The notes below the pieces were generated by a model. That model saw only the letters and a list, made by a program, of their open reading frames with translations, ran no database searches and was not told the DNA's origin. 26,964 bases of DNA. Source: Zelonia costaricensis (taxonomy: Eukaryota; Euglenozoa; Kinetoplastea; Trypanosomatida; Trypanosomatidae). A program made the translations under genes and the position numbers. The DNA is taken from contig JASAOO010003177.1 in assembly GCA_030849075.1 (NCBI GenBank), positions 1-26,964 of the forward strand, in the 5' to 3' direction. Positions 21,001 through 26,964 of this stretch are shown here, in pieces (position 1 is the stretch's first letter; each line of letters opens with the position of its first letter).

Positions 21001-21390
21001 GTCAAGGCACGCGCTGCCTGCCAACGCGAGCACCGCGCCATCGCCGCGGCCAGCCGCTCCGCGGAGGTGTCCGTCTCGGAGCAGGCCGACAGCCTCAACA
21101 CCAGCGGCGACGACAGGGGCGACGCAGACGAGGCCTTCCGTCTCTCACTCGACCGCGACGACGCCGACTCGAACGCGAGCGGGCAGACGCCGCGGGCGCG
21201 CCGGGCCGACCGACAGAGCGTCACGCCCCCCACAGCGGGGGTCGCCACCCTTGGCATGTCCGGCTGCACCCCGCGCCGCGCGCTGCGCTCCCGCGACGGA
21301 ACCGAGCCGCGCCGCATGGCCACAGTGCCACTCCCCACCGCCATGACCCGGCAAGACCTCTTCTCCCAGTCGCCGCGCCGCCACAAGTGA
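15046..21390 (+). CDS. Giant WD40-repeat protein, function unknown
   Basis: The protein has 2114 residues. WD40-like blades are recognisable at about 60-85 (YATGSVDGGIKLW), 128-168 (AASTDGTLTLF), 398-425 (STSEDGTSQL), 482-513 (GHTRIVTC...GSADHTLCWW), 607-633 (VVRIFDVLSGK), 691-721 (GHTTPILFAAW...VLLWRL), 1039-1057 (SGSNDGLLQLWD), 1073-1101 and 1144-1190 (TCGEDAAVVAW). At least nine blades suggest two beta-propellers, with long low-complexity insertions between them. From about 1200 to the end the chain is Ala/Ser-rich and probably disordered, apart from short charged helical stretches (for example near 1680-1720 and 1970-2000). No signal peptide, membrane segment or catalytic motif is visible. 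WD40 proteins are scaffolds; flagellar, cytoskeletal or trafficking roles are all possible and I cannot choose among them. The start rests on the T12-AG acceptor at 15004; the frame is open upstream to 14464. Confidence 0.85.
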   Translation: MERAPEAALGGSSPPMESLRQTLATDSAAPVPLRLEDAPVYRDEWARQHPSVDLLFHRDVITHLVWCAAARRYATGSVDGGIKLWRSEPQPRAPTSLRHGSTVAAATTSGERPALTPELHVTTFGGPVTGLLVSDGDIGTSEVAIAASTDGTLTLFRSGTGEVIRTMRGPRGESMEPSAKLASPRRPRKTQKTAEAEGSGDGGAESLLRRSSKAPTWYAADAYSCRLTPSSDRAVVRRPVYTVRAYREKAREVLSGPSNAYFQGLRAIAPTYEHLAPHEERVADVLAHFGVAAPSASPRHTSMEPRQWFATAIALAAAPSAVYNCAAEATGSSGGAGARGAADATLDPFLFVGFPQGLVQVFVLPARWFALHQHSDTRRDPPAMRVPVFTASLHTAAVLAIEVLVSRDLVVSTSEDGTSQLRRLSCLHAPLRRLGVVVPPPSVSAAFSPSFSLPSVPLPSHSPSHGADAPPPPRKRTGSLDGHTRIVTCCCVDVASQLLVTGSADHTLCWWSVMAGCSATALRVISLRDSSVSPPLGSAAEGGGSDDSAVAAVAAATGVSAAAARGGYPVDLSFFRRRLVTESSGDPGTGSSQADTPSAAAVSLRTPVVLYLLVLDTERVVRIFDVLSGKLVTYEVEPRVHAGGDRAPNTCRELRLARYDCVNGTDRLLLGGLAPLPWYFSSATQSIAVHGHTTPILFAAWSTALRCVVTADAHHVLLWRLTGGTGGSHRVGVKVLRAWYIRGGIRAIALCDGLGGTDDGSATVRQPSRPTLLIAHAAEPVMALYDCLVRDVSAPEDPSRPPQPRLMQLLTPYVGDTGRSDSVAVDTLAVAAVRLAKKPSDHGGPDTPPWMTYALAACPSTRGTGADELHDGRDGCRLYVFELHPASTDGGVDSATEPTPPVREVRLPVPEEERQRGGEGVGTNTIVSVLVLPCARLLVMGGQRVLYRSPLMSRTTSVAACNVLRPTASAGVSPSHRRGAARPTMATAVIPGPLLLLDEGAGAGDAAAESPDAALTGFLSRLVHIPHEARNDSAEAAVCLVLSGSNDGLLQLWDARLGREAWQCRAVLSREPITALAVHSCAGRWLAAVGDHTGVVTLLDITNAVVAARRQSAADEVAVRRSMSATPAARQRAECRMLDRWLAHADAVSGLIFTDVARGTSARASPEADGGAEADSTVRLLTCGEDAAVVAWTLATWVTGQPAAGAPAGDVGGVILFRGDAEESGDGASSRRHPASTRYVEPRHIKLPASTRQAYEPWRQQYLRQRLLSGKPTELSVALTELYRSRSAADGAVAGSSGSGVEQRESVEEARLLDRVWAVMQEDVRALTHSRGVDGDALDMGQAVSEWCCSLAPHVEASRAASSRHRSTAALQGRLDTAAADEALSCAPATPSSVARAASPLLLAFADRCCDSQSARPTRPSSRALTRTSSSHGPASAPPAVPSASAAVRECLRDALRAIAQGALTRGSPLRPAAHKRNVGGAMLQGATAPEWARLPSTDSQPATASAAAAVVAAAATKVVVERALSEVSVASPIPAALGFAVENALNGLSAGDAALALPRRHVGFTEEVNELSPSHTTPPVATSPAANVQAATAAAARAPVSYRVGYAARAPLVRSASAEEHTGMALKHAPVVHTAGSIDGVPMSPPSGLLEAPFGDEGEDSIGGDGAEGGVPRTSPTNSISAAVVMQQANRHRRREEALQRLMTLEQADLDLCSPSVNGGDEKRRTAMEQSSHAIVGGFVAMGLPQRKMRCALAGASARRRGPSPSVKPTKPERRSPSQAVVVVPKSPASTAVADIYLKPALQRAGVASNLLPRFRSSSRAKNSLGSSSTSNAVRTQWYAERQRLRDVAHEKARLWNSDRVMATLLGWSVGSDHGGEVAGIDDDGAVAPYRHHSGAVGSPNASPLLLDLPPILSLRSPASSVGLPAPNTAALADNAAGAWSSELTSLLYVSPTTAVDAAVRSGLPSRRALQEEMAAAKMRMRESVKARAACQREHRAIAAASRSAEVSVSEQADSLNTSGDDRGDADEAFRLSLDRDDADSNASGQTPRARRADRQSVTPPTAGVATLGMSGCTPRRALRSRDGTEPRRMATVPLPTAMTRQDLFSQSPRRHK

Positions 21391-22660
21391 AGAAGTCGCA
21401 CTCCTTCTGGTGGGGCCCTCTGCGGAGAACGTGTAAGGCGGACGAGCGAGTCGGGTGCGCCAGGATCTCGCCATGGCCGTCGCCGTGCTTCCCCACCCCG
21501 TATGTGTGTGTGTGTGTATATAGGTACGCTATCCAACTGACCGCCTCGCTGTGTGCCCCTCTCTCCTGCTTTCCTCCTCCTCCTCTTCCTCTTCTCTCCC
21601 TTCTCCCTCTTTCCCCTCATGTAGTGCTCAGCCTTGTCAAGGGTCGCACCCACCTCACCTCTTGACCCCCTCCCCACCCCGCGCTCATTGCCGCGCGTTG
21701 CAGGTTGTCTGTGTCTGCTTCACCTCTTTCCCTTCTCCCTGATCCCCTTTGAACCCTCTCCTCCTCCCTCTCTGGCCCGTCCCCCCCCCCCCCTCCCCCC
21801 TCTCCCTCCGCTGCGCATCTCCTGCGTCTGCGAGTCCGGCCGCGCCGCGGTGATCCCGTCACCCGTCAAGGCGCTCCGCTTCTCGACCTCGCACCCGCGC
21901 GCCCTGCTGGACTGGGCACACGCCAAGACGGCAACAAGGACAACAAACAGAAAATGCATGAGTGGCACATGGCGAGCAGCCGATACAACCGCAGGAACGC
22001 GACGCTTGTTCGTGCGGCTTTTCTCCGGCGCCCCGCCTCTCCTGTAGGCGGCATCCACGTGCCGTGCAGTGGTCCCCAGCCGTTGATGTGCCTTTCCTTC
22101 CCCCAACTCCCTCCTCCACCTGCTAGCGTTGCCGCATCCTTGCCCCGCCCCGCCCCGCCCCCGCTTTCTGTCCACACCTTACCATGCGCGTCTCCACTGC
22201 AGCTTCCCTCTAGTTGTGACTGTTGCTCGCCCACTTGCGAAACTCCTCCCCCCCCCCCTCCCTTCCCGCCCCTCCTGCCGCCGCCTCCCCCCCCCCCCCC
22301 CATCATCTCGCACACAAACACACACACACAGCTCCTGGCACACATCTCTTTATAGCAGGGCCCCTTCACTGTGCACCCACCCGCGCCTTTTTTTCTTTCG
22401 TTTGGCTGCTCTTCCAAACGTCCCACCCGCTGCCGTTTAGTTTCAACTTGCGTCCTTGCTCGTGTACTTTAGTTTGCTTCACCGTACCCCTGCTCGTCCG
22501 TGCCCTCCCCCCCCCCGCCCCCTCGCACGCCGACGCCGTTGCTGCCGTGTTTTCGCCCTACCATTGCCCTCGGACCAATCGAAGGCCCCTCCCCCCACGC
22601 GCACGTCTTGCTTAAGCTCTCCCTCTCGTCAAGCGCTTCTCCACGCGCACCGCAGGCGCG
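21391..22660. other. Spacer between the WD40 and Vps60 genes
   Basis: This spacer of about 1.27 kb is very rich in C and T, with poly-C runs at 21780-21793, 22244-22258 and 22288-22302 and a short TG run at 21503-21517. The open frames across it are Pro/Ser/Leu-rich by-products of composition. It should hold the 3' UTR of the WD40 gene and the leader of Vps60. Confidence 0.7.
22386..22440 (+). promoter_or_regulatory. Candidate spliced-leader acceptor for Vps60
   Basis: A tract with seven T followed by ctttcgtttgg and further pyrimidines ends at tgccgtttag, with AG at 22439-22440. There is no ATG from here to 22661, so the first ATG of the message would be that of Vps60 after about 220 nt. 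Later AGs (for example at 22470-22471 or 22654-22655) are alternatives, the last leaving only five bases of gene-derived leader. Confidence 0.35.
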
Positions 22661-23335
22661 ATGAACCGTCTCTTCGGCAAGGCCAACAATACCCCTACGC
22701 CGACCTTGGAGGATGCCAGCAATCGCATCAGTGGCCGCTCCGACGTCGTCGACGCCCGAGTGGCGAAAATTGACGCGGAGCTGATGAAGGTGAAGGAGCA
22801 GATCCAGCGGTCGCGCGGCATGACGCAGACGCGCTACAAGCAGCGCGCCGTGCAGCTGCTGCAGCAGAAGCGCCAGTACCAGAGTCAGCAGGACATGATG
22901 ATGCAGCAGCAGTTCAACGTCGATCAGCTGCAGTTCACGACTGAGACGGTCAAGGACACGCAGGTGCAGGTGACGGCCATGAAGCAGGCGAACAAGGAGC
23001 TGCACAAGGGGATGAAGAAGCTCAACCTCGACAAGGTAGAGGAGATGCAGGAGGAGCTTGCCGAGCTGTACATGGACACGCAGGAGATTCAGGAGATTAT
23101 GGGCCGTGCCTACGACGTGCCGGAGGACATCGACGAGGACGAGATGCTCGGCGAGCTGGACGCGCTCGACTTCGACATGGAGAAGGAGAACGACGCCGAC
23201 TACCTTGCCGACGCGCTGGCGATGCCCGGGGCGAAGCTGCCGGACGTGCCTCCGGGCAACAAGGTGGACGCTGGCGGCCAGAAGGAGTCGAACACGTCGG
23301 ACCCGTACAGCCTGGAGGCGCAGCTTGGCCTCTAA
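22661..23335 (+). CDS. VPS60: ESCRT-III subunit Vps60/CHMP5
   Basis: The 224-residue protein is close to the size of human CHMP5 (about 219). It begins MNRLFGKA, the same eight residues as human CHMP5. The rest follows the Snf7-family plan: a basic, Gln/Lys-rich helical hairpin (about 15-115) with the CHMP5-type segments DAELMKVKEQI, KQKRQYQSQQD-like, FNVDQ and VKDTQ; a linker helix with MQEELAELYMDTQEIQEIMGRAY; and an acidic region (about 152-188, EDIDEDEMLGELDAL). Known Vps60 proteins polymerise on late endosomes and help regulate the Vps4 ATPase through Vta1/LIP5 in multivesicular-body formation; the acidic C-terminal half is the LIP5-binding part in human CHMP5. The last 30 residues are divergent. 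No oddities are seen in the frame or start. Confidence 0.95.
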   Translation: MNRLFGKANNTPTPTLEDASNRISGRSDVVDARVAKIDAELMKVKEQIQRSRGMTQTRYKQRAVQLLQQKRQYQSQQDMMMQQQFNVDQLQFTTETVKDTQVQVTAMKQANKELHKGMKKLNLDKVEEMQEELAELYMDTQEIQEIMGRAYDVPEDIDEDEMLGELDALDFDMEKENDADYLADALAMPGAKLPDVPPGNKVDAGGQKESNTSDPYSLEAQLGL

Positions 23336-24532
23336 GAAGAAGAGAGAGGACAAGAGGGGCCGGCGAGACAAACCACACGTTTCCCCTCTTCCCCTCTTCC
23401 ATCCTCCCCCCCCCCCTCCCACCCACCCATCCACCCTTTCCGTGCCAACATGCTCAAGCACACAAGCGCGCATGTCGCCTCTCTCACACCTGCTGCTTGA
23501 CACTCCAATCCGTGGTACATCGATTTGCGTCGTGTCCAGGTGTGGCGACGCGCGCCTTTGGCGTAGCGCTGCAGCGCCGTTTTCTGTGACGGCGTCTGTG
23601 TGCGCAACGTGTGGTGCTCGAGTGTGTGTGTGTGTGTCAAGGTACTACAATGCCGCGTGTTTGCTCTCACGTTGTCCACTCCTCTCTTTCCTCTTCTCTT
23701 TGCCCCCTTCCATTTTCTCCACGTGCAGTGCGTGCGCCCGCCACGGCCACGCCGGCGTGCTTGCTTGCTTGCTTTTGTTGTTGGTCGTCCCTGCGCGCCG
23801 CCGCCCCCCCCCCCCCCCCTCCCCGCTGCCCTCACTTGCTTCACCTATGTGCCTGAGTGTGTATGTAGGTGTGCGTGTGTGTGTATCTCTCACCGCTGCT
23901 CGTTCGCCCACCGCCTCTTCACTTTCTCCCCGGAGCTGGTTCGTGCGCTGGCGAGAGGGCGACACGGCACAGCATTGTGCAGGGAGGGGAGAAGCGACAA
24001 CAGGAGGAGGGGGGGCCGGTGAGGAACCGGGGCGTACGGAGGCGCACTTGAGTCGCACGCGTGCCGAGTCAATCGAAAGAAAGACAGAAAGAGAAAATGG
24101 AGAGGGCACTGTAGAGGCGTACGAAGCACCTGGACGAAGTGTCCGGTGACGAGAGCGCGCACGCGTCTGTGCCGCGGCATCACGCGTCTTCTGTTCTCTT
24201 GTCGGGCGCCCGGCCCCTTGGCCGTCTCTCAGGACGGCGTGCTCTGTCAGGAAGAGGGCGGCCGGCGGAGCCAGTCAACCGCCCACGCCAGCACTCCTCA
24301 CGACGCGCTCAAGGTGAGCTTCGGTAGAGCGTGTGTGGATTCGCCGTTTGCCCGCCGCCTCTCCGCCGCTCACGAGCTGTAGGAGTGACCCGCACACCTC
24401 AACTTCCCCTCGCACTCTTGAACCCTTCCCCACGCCGTCCTTCTGCCCAACAATCTTGTCCGCCCCGTCAGACTGCGCCACTTCGCCGCTGCCACGGCCG
24501 CACACGCAGCACACACACAAGCACACACAGAA
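23336..24532. other. Spacer between Vps60 and the downstream unknown gene
   Basis: This spacer is about 1.2 kb. Its first 650 bases are pyrimidine-rich, with a 9-C run near 23407, a 16-C run near 23805 and a TG run at 23621-23637. From about 23950 to 24150 the + strand turns purine-rich. The frames are open by composition only; I support no gene here. Confidence 0.7.
24410..24471 (+). promoter_or_regulatory. Candidate spliced-leader acceptor for the 618-residue protein gene
   Basis: The C/T-rich stretch cttcccctcgcactcttgaa through cgccccgtcag ends with AG at 24470-24471. There is no ATG before 24533, giving a leader of about 61 nt. Further AGs within the CA-rich segment just before the ATG (to 24530) are alternatives. 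Confidence 0.4.
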
Positions 24533-26389
24533 ATGCCCACCGCTTGGGTGCCCACGTGGACACCCCACCCGCTTGCCGCGAGCCTCGCGTCCCTCTCTCC
24601 CGCAGCCGCACTCGCGCCCCTTCAGCGGCCTTGCACGCTGCTGCGCGTCACGTGGGGCGCTGAAGCGGGCCAGCCGAGTACTGTTGCAGGCGCACCGGCA
24701 GTCGCCGCCACGGTGGTGGCGGAGTGGCCGGCGCTGTCTCGCGAGCTCTCCGCAACCGACGCGTGGCGGCACGGCGCCGGCCTGCACCCTCCGCGCGGCG
24801 GCGCAGCCCGGGTAGTGGTACTGCGGGAGTCCGCCGTGTGTGGCGAGGACACCTCGCATAGTCGCTGCACCGCTGCGACGCCGCACTGCGCACAGGTCAG
24901 CCAGCGGGCCCCCTCACTACCGCGCGTGGGTGGACTGCGGCTGCAGCTGGGCGACGCCCTGCACGCCGCGGACTGGCGCTTTCTCGTGTCGCGGCACGCG
25001 TCGGGGGCGGGCACCGCGGCATCTGCGCAGGCCGAAGTCGCCGGCGCCGACCTGGAGGCCCTCGCCGCCTTCTTCCCCGCCGTCCACCACGGCCGCTACT
25101 ACCGCACCCCACACGTCTTTGTGCAGCACTGCCGTCACAGCGACGAGCACCTGCTGTGGTGCGAGGAGGCACCACTCTTTCCCGTCTCGTGGAACGCAGT
25201 CGCGACACGGAGTAGCCGCCACCGCAGCAGCAGCAGCAGCAGCGTTGACTGCGACGACACAAGAGCAGCAGCGGTACTGTGCTCTGCGAGCGTGCATCGC
25301 AAGCGGCGCCGACGGTGGCTGGCGCAGCAGCCACGCGGGCACCGTCCTGCAACGCGCCGGCTCGAGGACGAAGGGGCGTCCGCGTCGTTGGACGAGCACA
25401 CCTGCGTCTATTCTCTGACACCCCGAGGTTGGCGGGGTGCGGCGGTGGCTGGGGAAGGTGCGGCGCGATGTGAGTCGCCAAGGCCGCGGTGCGAGACACC
25501 GCCAGGCGGCGCAGCACCGCACGCAGAGCCGATGCCGACCTACGCGCCGTTGTACTGGGTCTTGCGCGCTGCGTGCCGGTCTGAGCTACGACGCAGTGCG
25601 CTACACGAGCATACCGGCGAGGTGTTGAAGGCGGCGAGTGCGGAGCTCCTCCAGCACGGTGTGGCCGCGTCTCTTGCCCGGTGGTTCGCCGCGGTGACGT
25701 CACCCACAAGCGGCGGACCCGTACCCGTGCCAAGCCTCGCGTCGGCTGCGGACGCTACTGCCCTTGTCGCGGCTCTCATGCGAGACTGGTGGCGGCAGCT
25801 TAGCGAGGACTCGCACGCGGAGGTCTCCACAGAGACCACAATACGGGGCGGACGGCGGCACTCGTATAGCGGTCGCAAGGCCACCGCGTTGCGGTGCGCC
25901 CTCCTGCATTACGAGCGCATGGGTGGCCACGCGTCGGACCCAGCGGCCGCCGCGACAGCAGCAGCAGCAGCAGCAGCGTTCGTGCCCCGCTGCCTCGCCC
26001 AGCTGTGCGTGGCATGCGCCGAGGCGCTGACTCACGCCTGTCGGGCACAAGAGCGAGCCCCCGGGCGGAGTGGCGCGCACTCGCGCAGGAGCAGCAGCGC
26101 CGCCTGTGCTGGGCCGCTCCACAGGGAGAGGCGCACGTCCGTCAGCGTGGCCGCCGCGGACGACGCCGGCGCCAGCGCACCTCTTCGGACGAGACAGGCA
26201 AACGTCCCTCTGACGCCTGCAGCAGTGGTCACGGCAGCCGCGTGTCGACTTCCGCAGGCGTCTCTCGCTGACAGCCGCCGTCGCAAGCGGGACTACCGCG
26301 CCTGCATGGACCTTGTGCTGCACTTCCTCTTCACAGAGCAGCAGCAGCAGCTGCTGCCGTGTAGCAATGCGGCGGACACGAGGGTGTGA
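24533..26389 (+). CDS. Hypothetical protein, Ala/Arg-rich, 618 residues
   Basis: I do not recognise this protein. The frame is open for 618 codons with the GC-rich third positions of its neighbours, starts at the first ATG after a plausible acceptor, and ends just before a C-rich spacer, so it is likely real. The N-terminal 30 residues are mildly hydrophobic and Pro/Ala-rich, but not a convincing signal peptide. A region near 135-225 looks folded (LRLQLGDALHAADWRFLVS, then HVFVQHCRHSDEHLLWCEE, with several Cys and His). A Ser run at about 229-236 comes from an AGC repeat. A second ordered region spans about 335-500 (APLYWVLRAACRSELRR, ALMRDWWRQLSED), interrupted by an Ala run from a GCA/CAG repeat near 25957-25978. 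A short Gln run (QQQQ) lies near the C-terminus. No membrane span or catalytic motif is visible. Confidence 0.7.
   Translation: MPTAWVPTWTPHPLAASLASLSPAAALAPLQRPCTLLRVTWGAEAGQPSTVAGAPAVAATVVAEWPALSRELSATDAWRHGAGLHPPRGGAARVVVLRESAVCGEDTSHSRCTAATPHCAQVSQRAPSLPRVGGLRLQLGDALHAADWRFLVSRHASGAGTAASAQAEVAGADLEALAAFFPAVHHGRYYRTPHVFVQHCRHSDEHLLWCEEAPLFPVSWNAVATRSSRHRSSSSSSVDCDDTRAAAVLCSASVHRKRRRRWLAQQPRGHRPATRRLEDEGASASLDEHTCVYSLTPRGWRGAAVAGEGAARCESPRPRCETPPGGAAPHAEPMPTYAPLYWVLRAACRSELRRSALHEHTGEVLKAASAELLQHGVAASLARWFAAVTSPTSGGPVPVPSLASAADATALVAALMRDWWRQLSEDSHAEVSTETTIRGGRRHSYSGRKATALRCALLHYERMGGHASDPAAAATAAAAAAAFVPRCLAQLCVACAEALTHACRAQERAPGRSGAHSRRSSSAACAGPLHRERRTSVSVAAADDAGASAPLRTRQANVPLTPAAVVTAAACRLPQASLADSRRRKRDYRACMDLVLHFLFTEQQQQLLPCSNAADTRV
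25219..25243 (+). repeat. AGC/CAG triplet repeats inside the unknown gene
   Basis: A run of AGC codons at about 25223-25242 encodes Ser. A second triplet run at about 25957-25978 is read as GCA and encodes Ala, and a third at 26338-26349 is read as CAG and encodes Gln. The same DNA repeat is thus read in three registers within one gene, as expected for neutral slippage in linkers. Confidence 0.7.
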
Positions 26390-26668
26390 CGCCCCTTTCG
26401 CGTGTGCGTGCTCCGCCGCGTCCGGTGCCCGGTCCATTCCGTCGGGCACGGCGGCTGCCGCGTCTTGTTCGCGTACTGGATTCGGCACCGCCGCGCGCTT
26501 TCGTTCTCCTGCTGGGCGGCGAGCCCAGAGCCCTCCCCTCCCTCCCCCCCCCCCCTGCTCTCAGCTCTTAGTGCGATCAGCGCACTCTCTCCCTCTGCTC
26601 AGATCTATGGAAGGTCAACCCGTCACCTCGGCGCCAACATGAAGAGCGCACTCGCCCCGGCGCTGCAC

Positions 26669-26699
<31 letters not shown>

Positions 26700-26964
26700 T
26701 GAAGCGTTGCCGCTAGTACGTGAACTGCATCGATGTTGGCACGAAGAGAAGCACCACGCGTGGACAGATTCGACTCGTCTGGGCGCGCGCTTCCTCAGCC
26801 CTCGACTATCGAAGTGTGCCCTCTGAACGGTCCGCCGCTTTCACCGTACTCCCCCCTCTCTTCTCCCCTCCCCTCCCCCCCCACCATTCGGTCCCTTTGC
26901 GTTCCTGCGCACCCTCTCCTCACGCGCTTGCCGCCTACACCGGCTGCACTAGAAACCGAACAGA
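26390..26964. other. Spacer after the unknown gene, with pyrimidine tract at the window end
   Basis: There is no supported gene. A poly-C run lies at about 26546-26556 and (CA)n at about 26671-26698. From about 26848 to 26903 the + strand is almost pure C/T, a likely splicing signal for a gene starting beyond the window; AG at about 26951-26952 is one possible acceptor. Confidence 0.6.

Noticed and set aside
22469..23503. 344-codon open frame on the - strand over Vps60
   Set aside because: It is the antisense of a clearly recognised Vps60 gene; its His/Leu/Val-rich translation mirrors the Gln/Lys/Glu codons of the sense strand.

Overview
The window looks like nuclear DNA of a kinetoplastid of the subfamily Leishmaniinae (Leishmania, Leptomonas or Crithidia type). 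All five supported genes lie on the + strand and none has a visible intron. Coding regions are very GC-rich at third positions. The spacers are long and full of pyrimidine tracts, poly-C runs and (TG)n/(CA)n microsatellites. Upstream of every gene a pyrimidine tract is followed by an AG that could be a spliced-leader acceptor, and in each case the first ATG after that AG is the chosen start. This fits part of one polycistronic unit read left to right. The genus cannot be fixed from the sequence alone.

Layout: (1) 1-2581 is non-coding, pyrimidine-rich, and carries a partial tandem repeat broken by single N gap bases. (2) 2582-4597 encodes a PSA/proteophosphoglycan-like surface protein with a signal peptide, a short leucine-rich-repeat domain, a long Ser/Glu-rich tract, a Cys-rich domain and a probable GPI signal. 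(3) 4598-10877 is a 6.3 kb stretch with no convincing gene; it holds a gap-flanked duplication, a CA/TG hairpin, a dense C-tract island and a purine-rich island. (4) 10878-14033 encodes a phosphatidylinositol-4-phosphate 5-kinase with a long low-complexity N-terminus. (5) 15046-21390 encodes a 2114-residue WD40-repeat protein of unknown role. (6) 22661-23335 encodes the ESCRT-III subunit Vps60/CHMP5. (7) 24533-26389 encodes a 618-residue protein I do not recognise. (8) 26390-26964 is spacer, ending in a pyrimidine tract that probably serves a gene beyond the window.

The kinase (makes PI(4,5)P2) and Vps60 (endosomal membrane remodelling) both act on endomembranes, and a GPI-anchored surface protein would travel through that system. 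In these organisms, however, neighbouring genes share transcription rather than function, so I do not claim a pathway. I see no tRNA, rRNA, transposase, reverse transcriptase, CRISPR array or strand-switch region. I found no new multi-gene system. The best leads are the Ser/Glu surface protein, the size and hidden structure of the 4.6-10.9 kb gap, and the assembly breaks marked by N.
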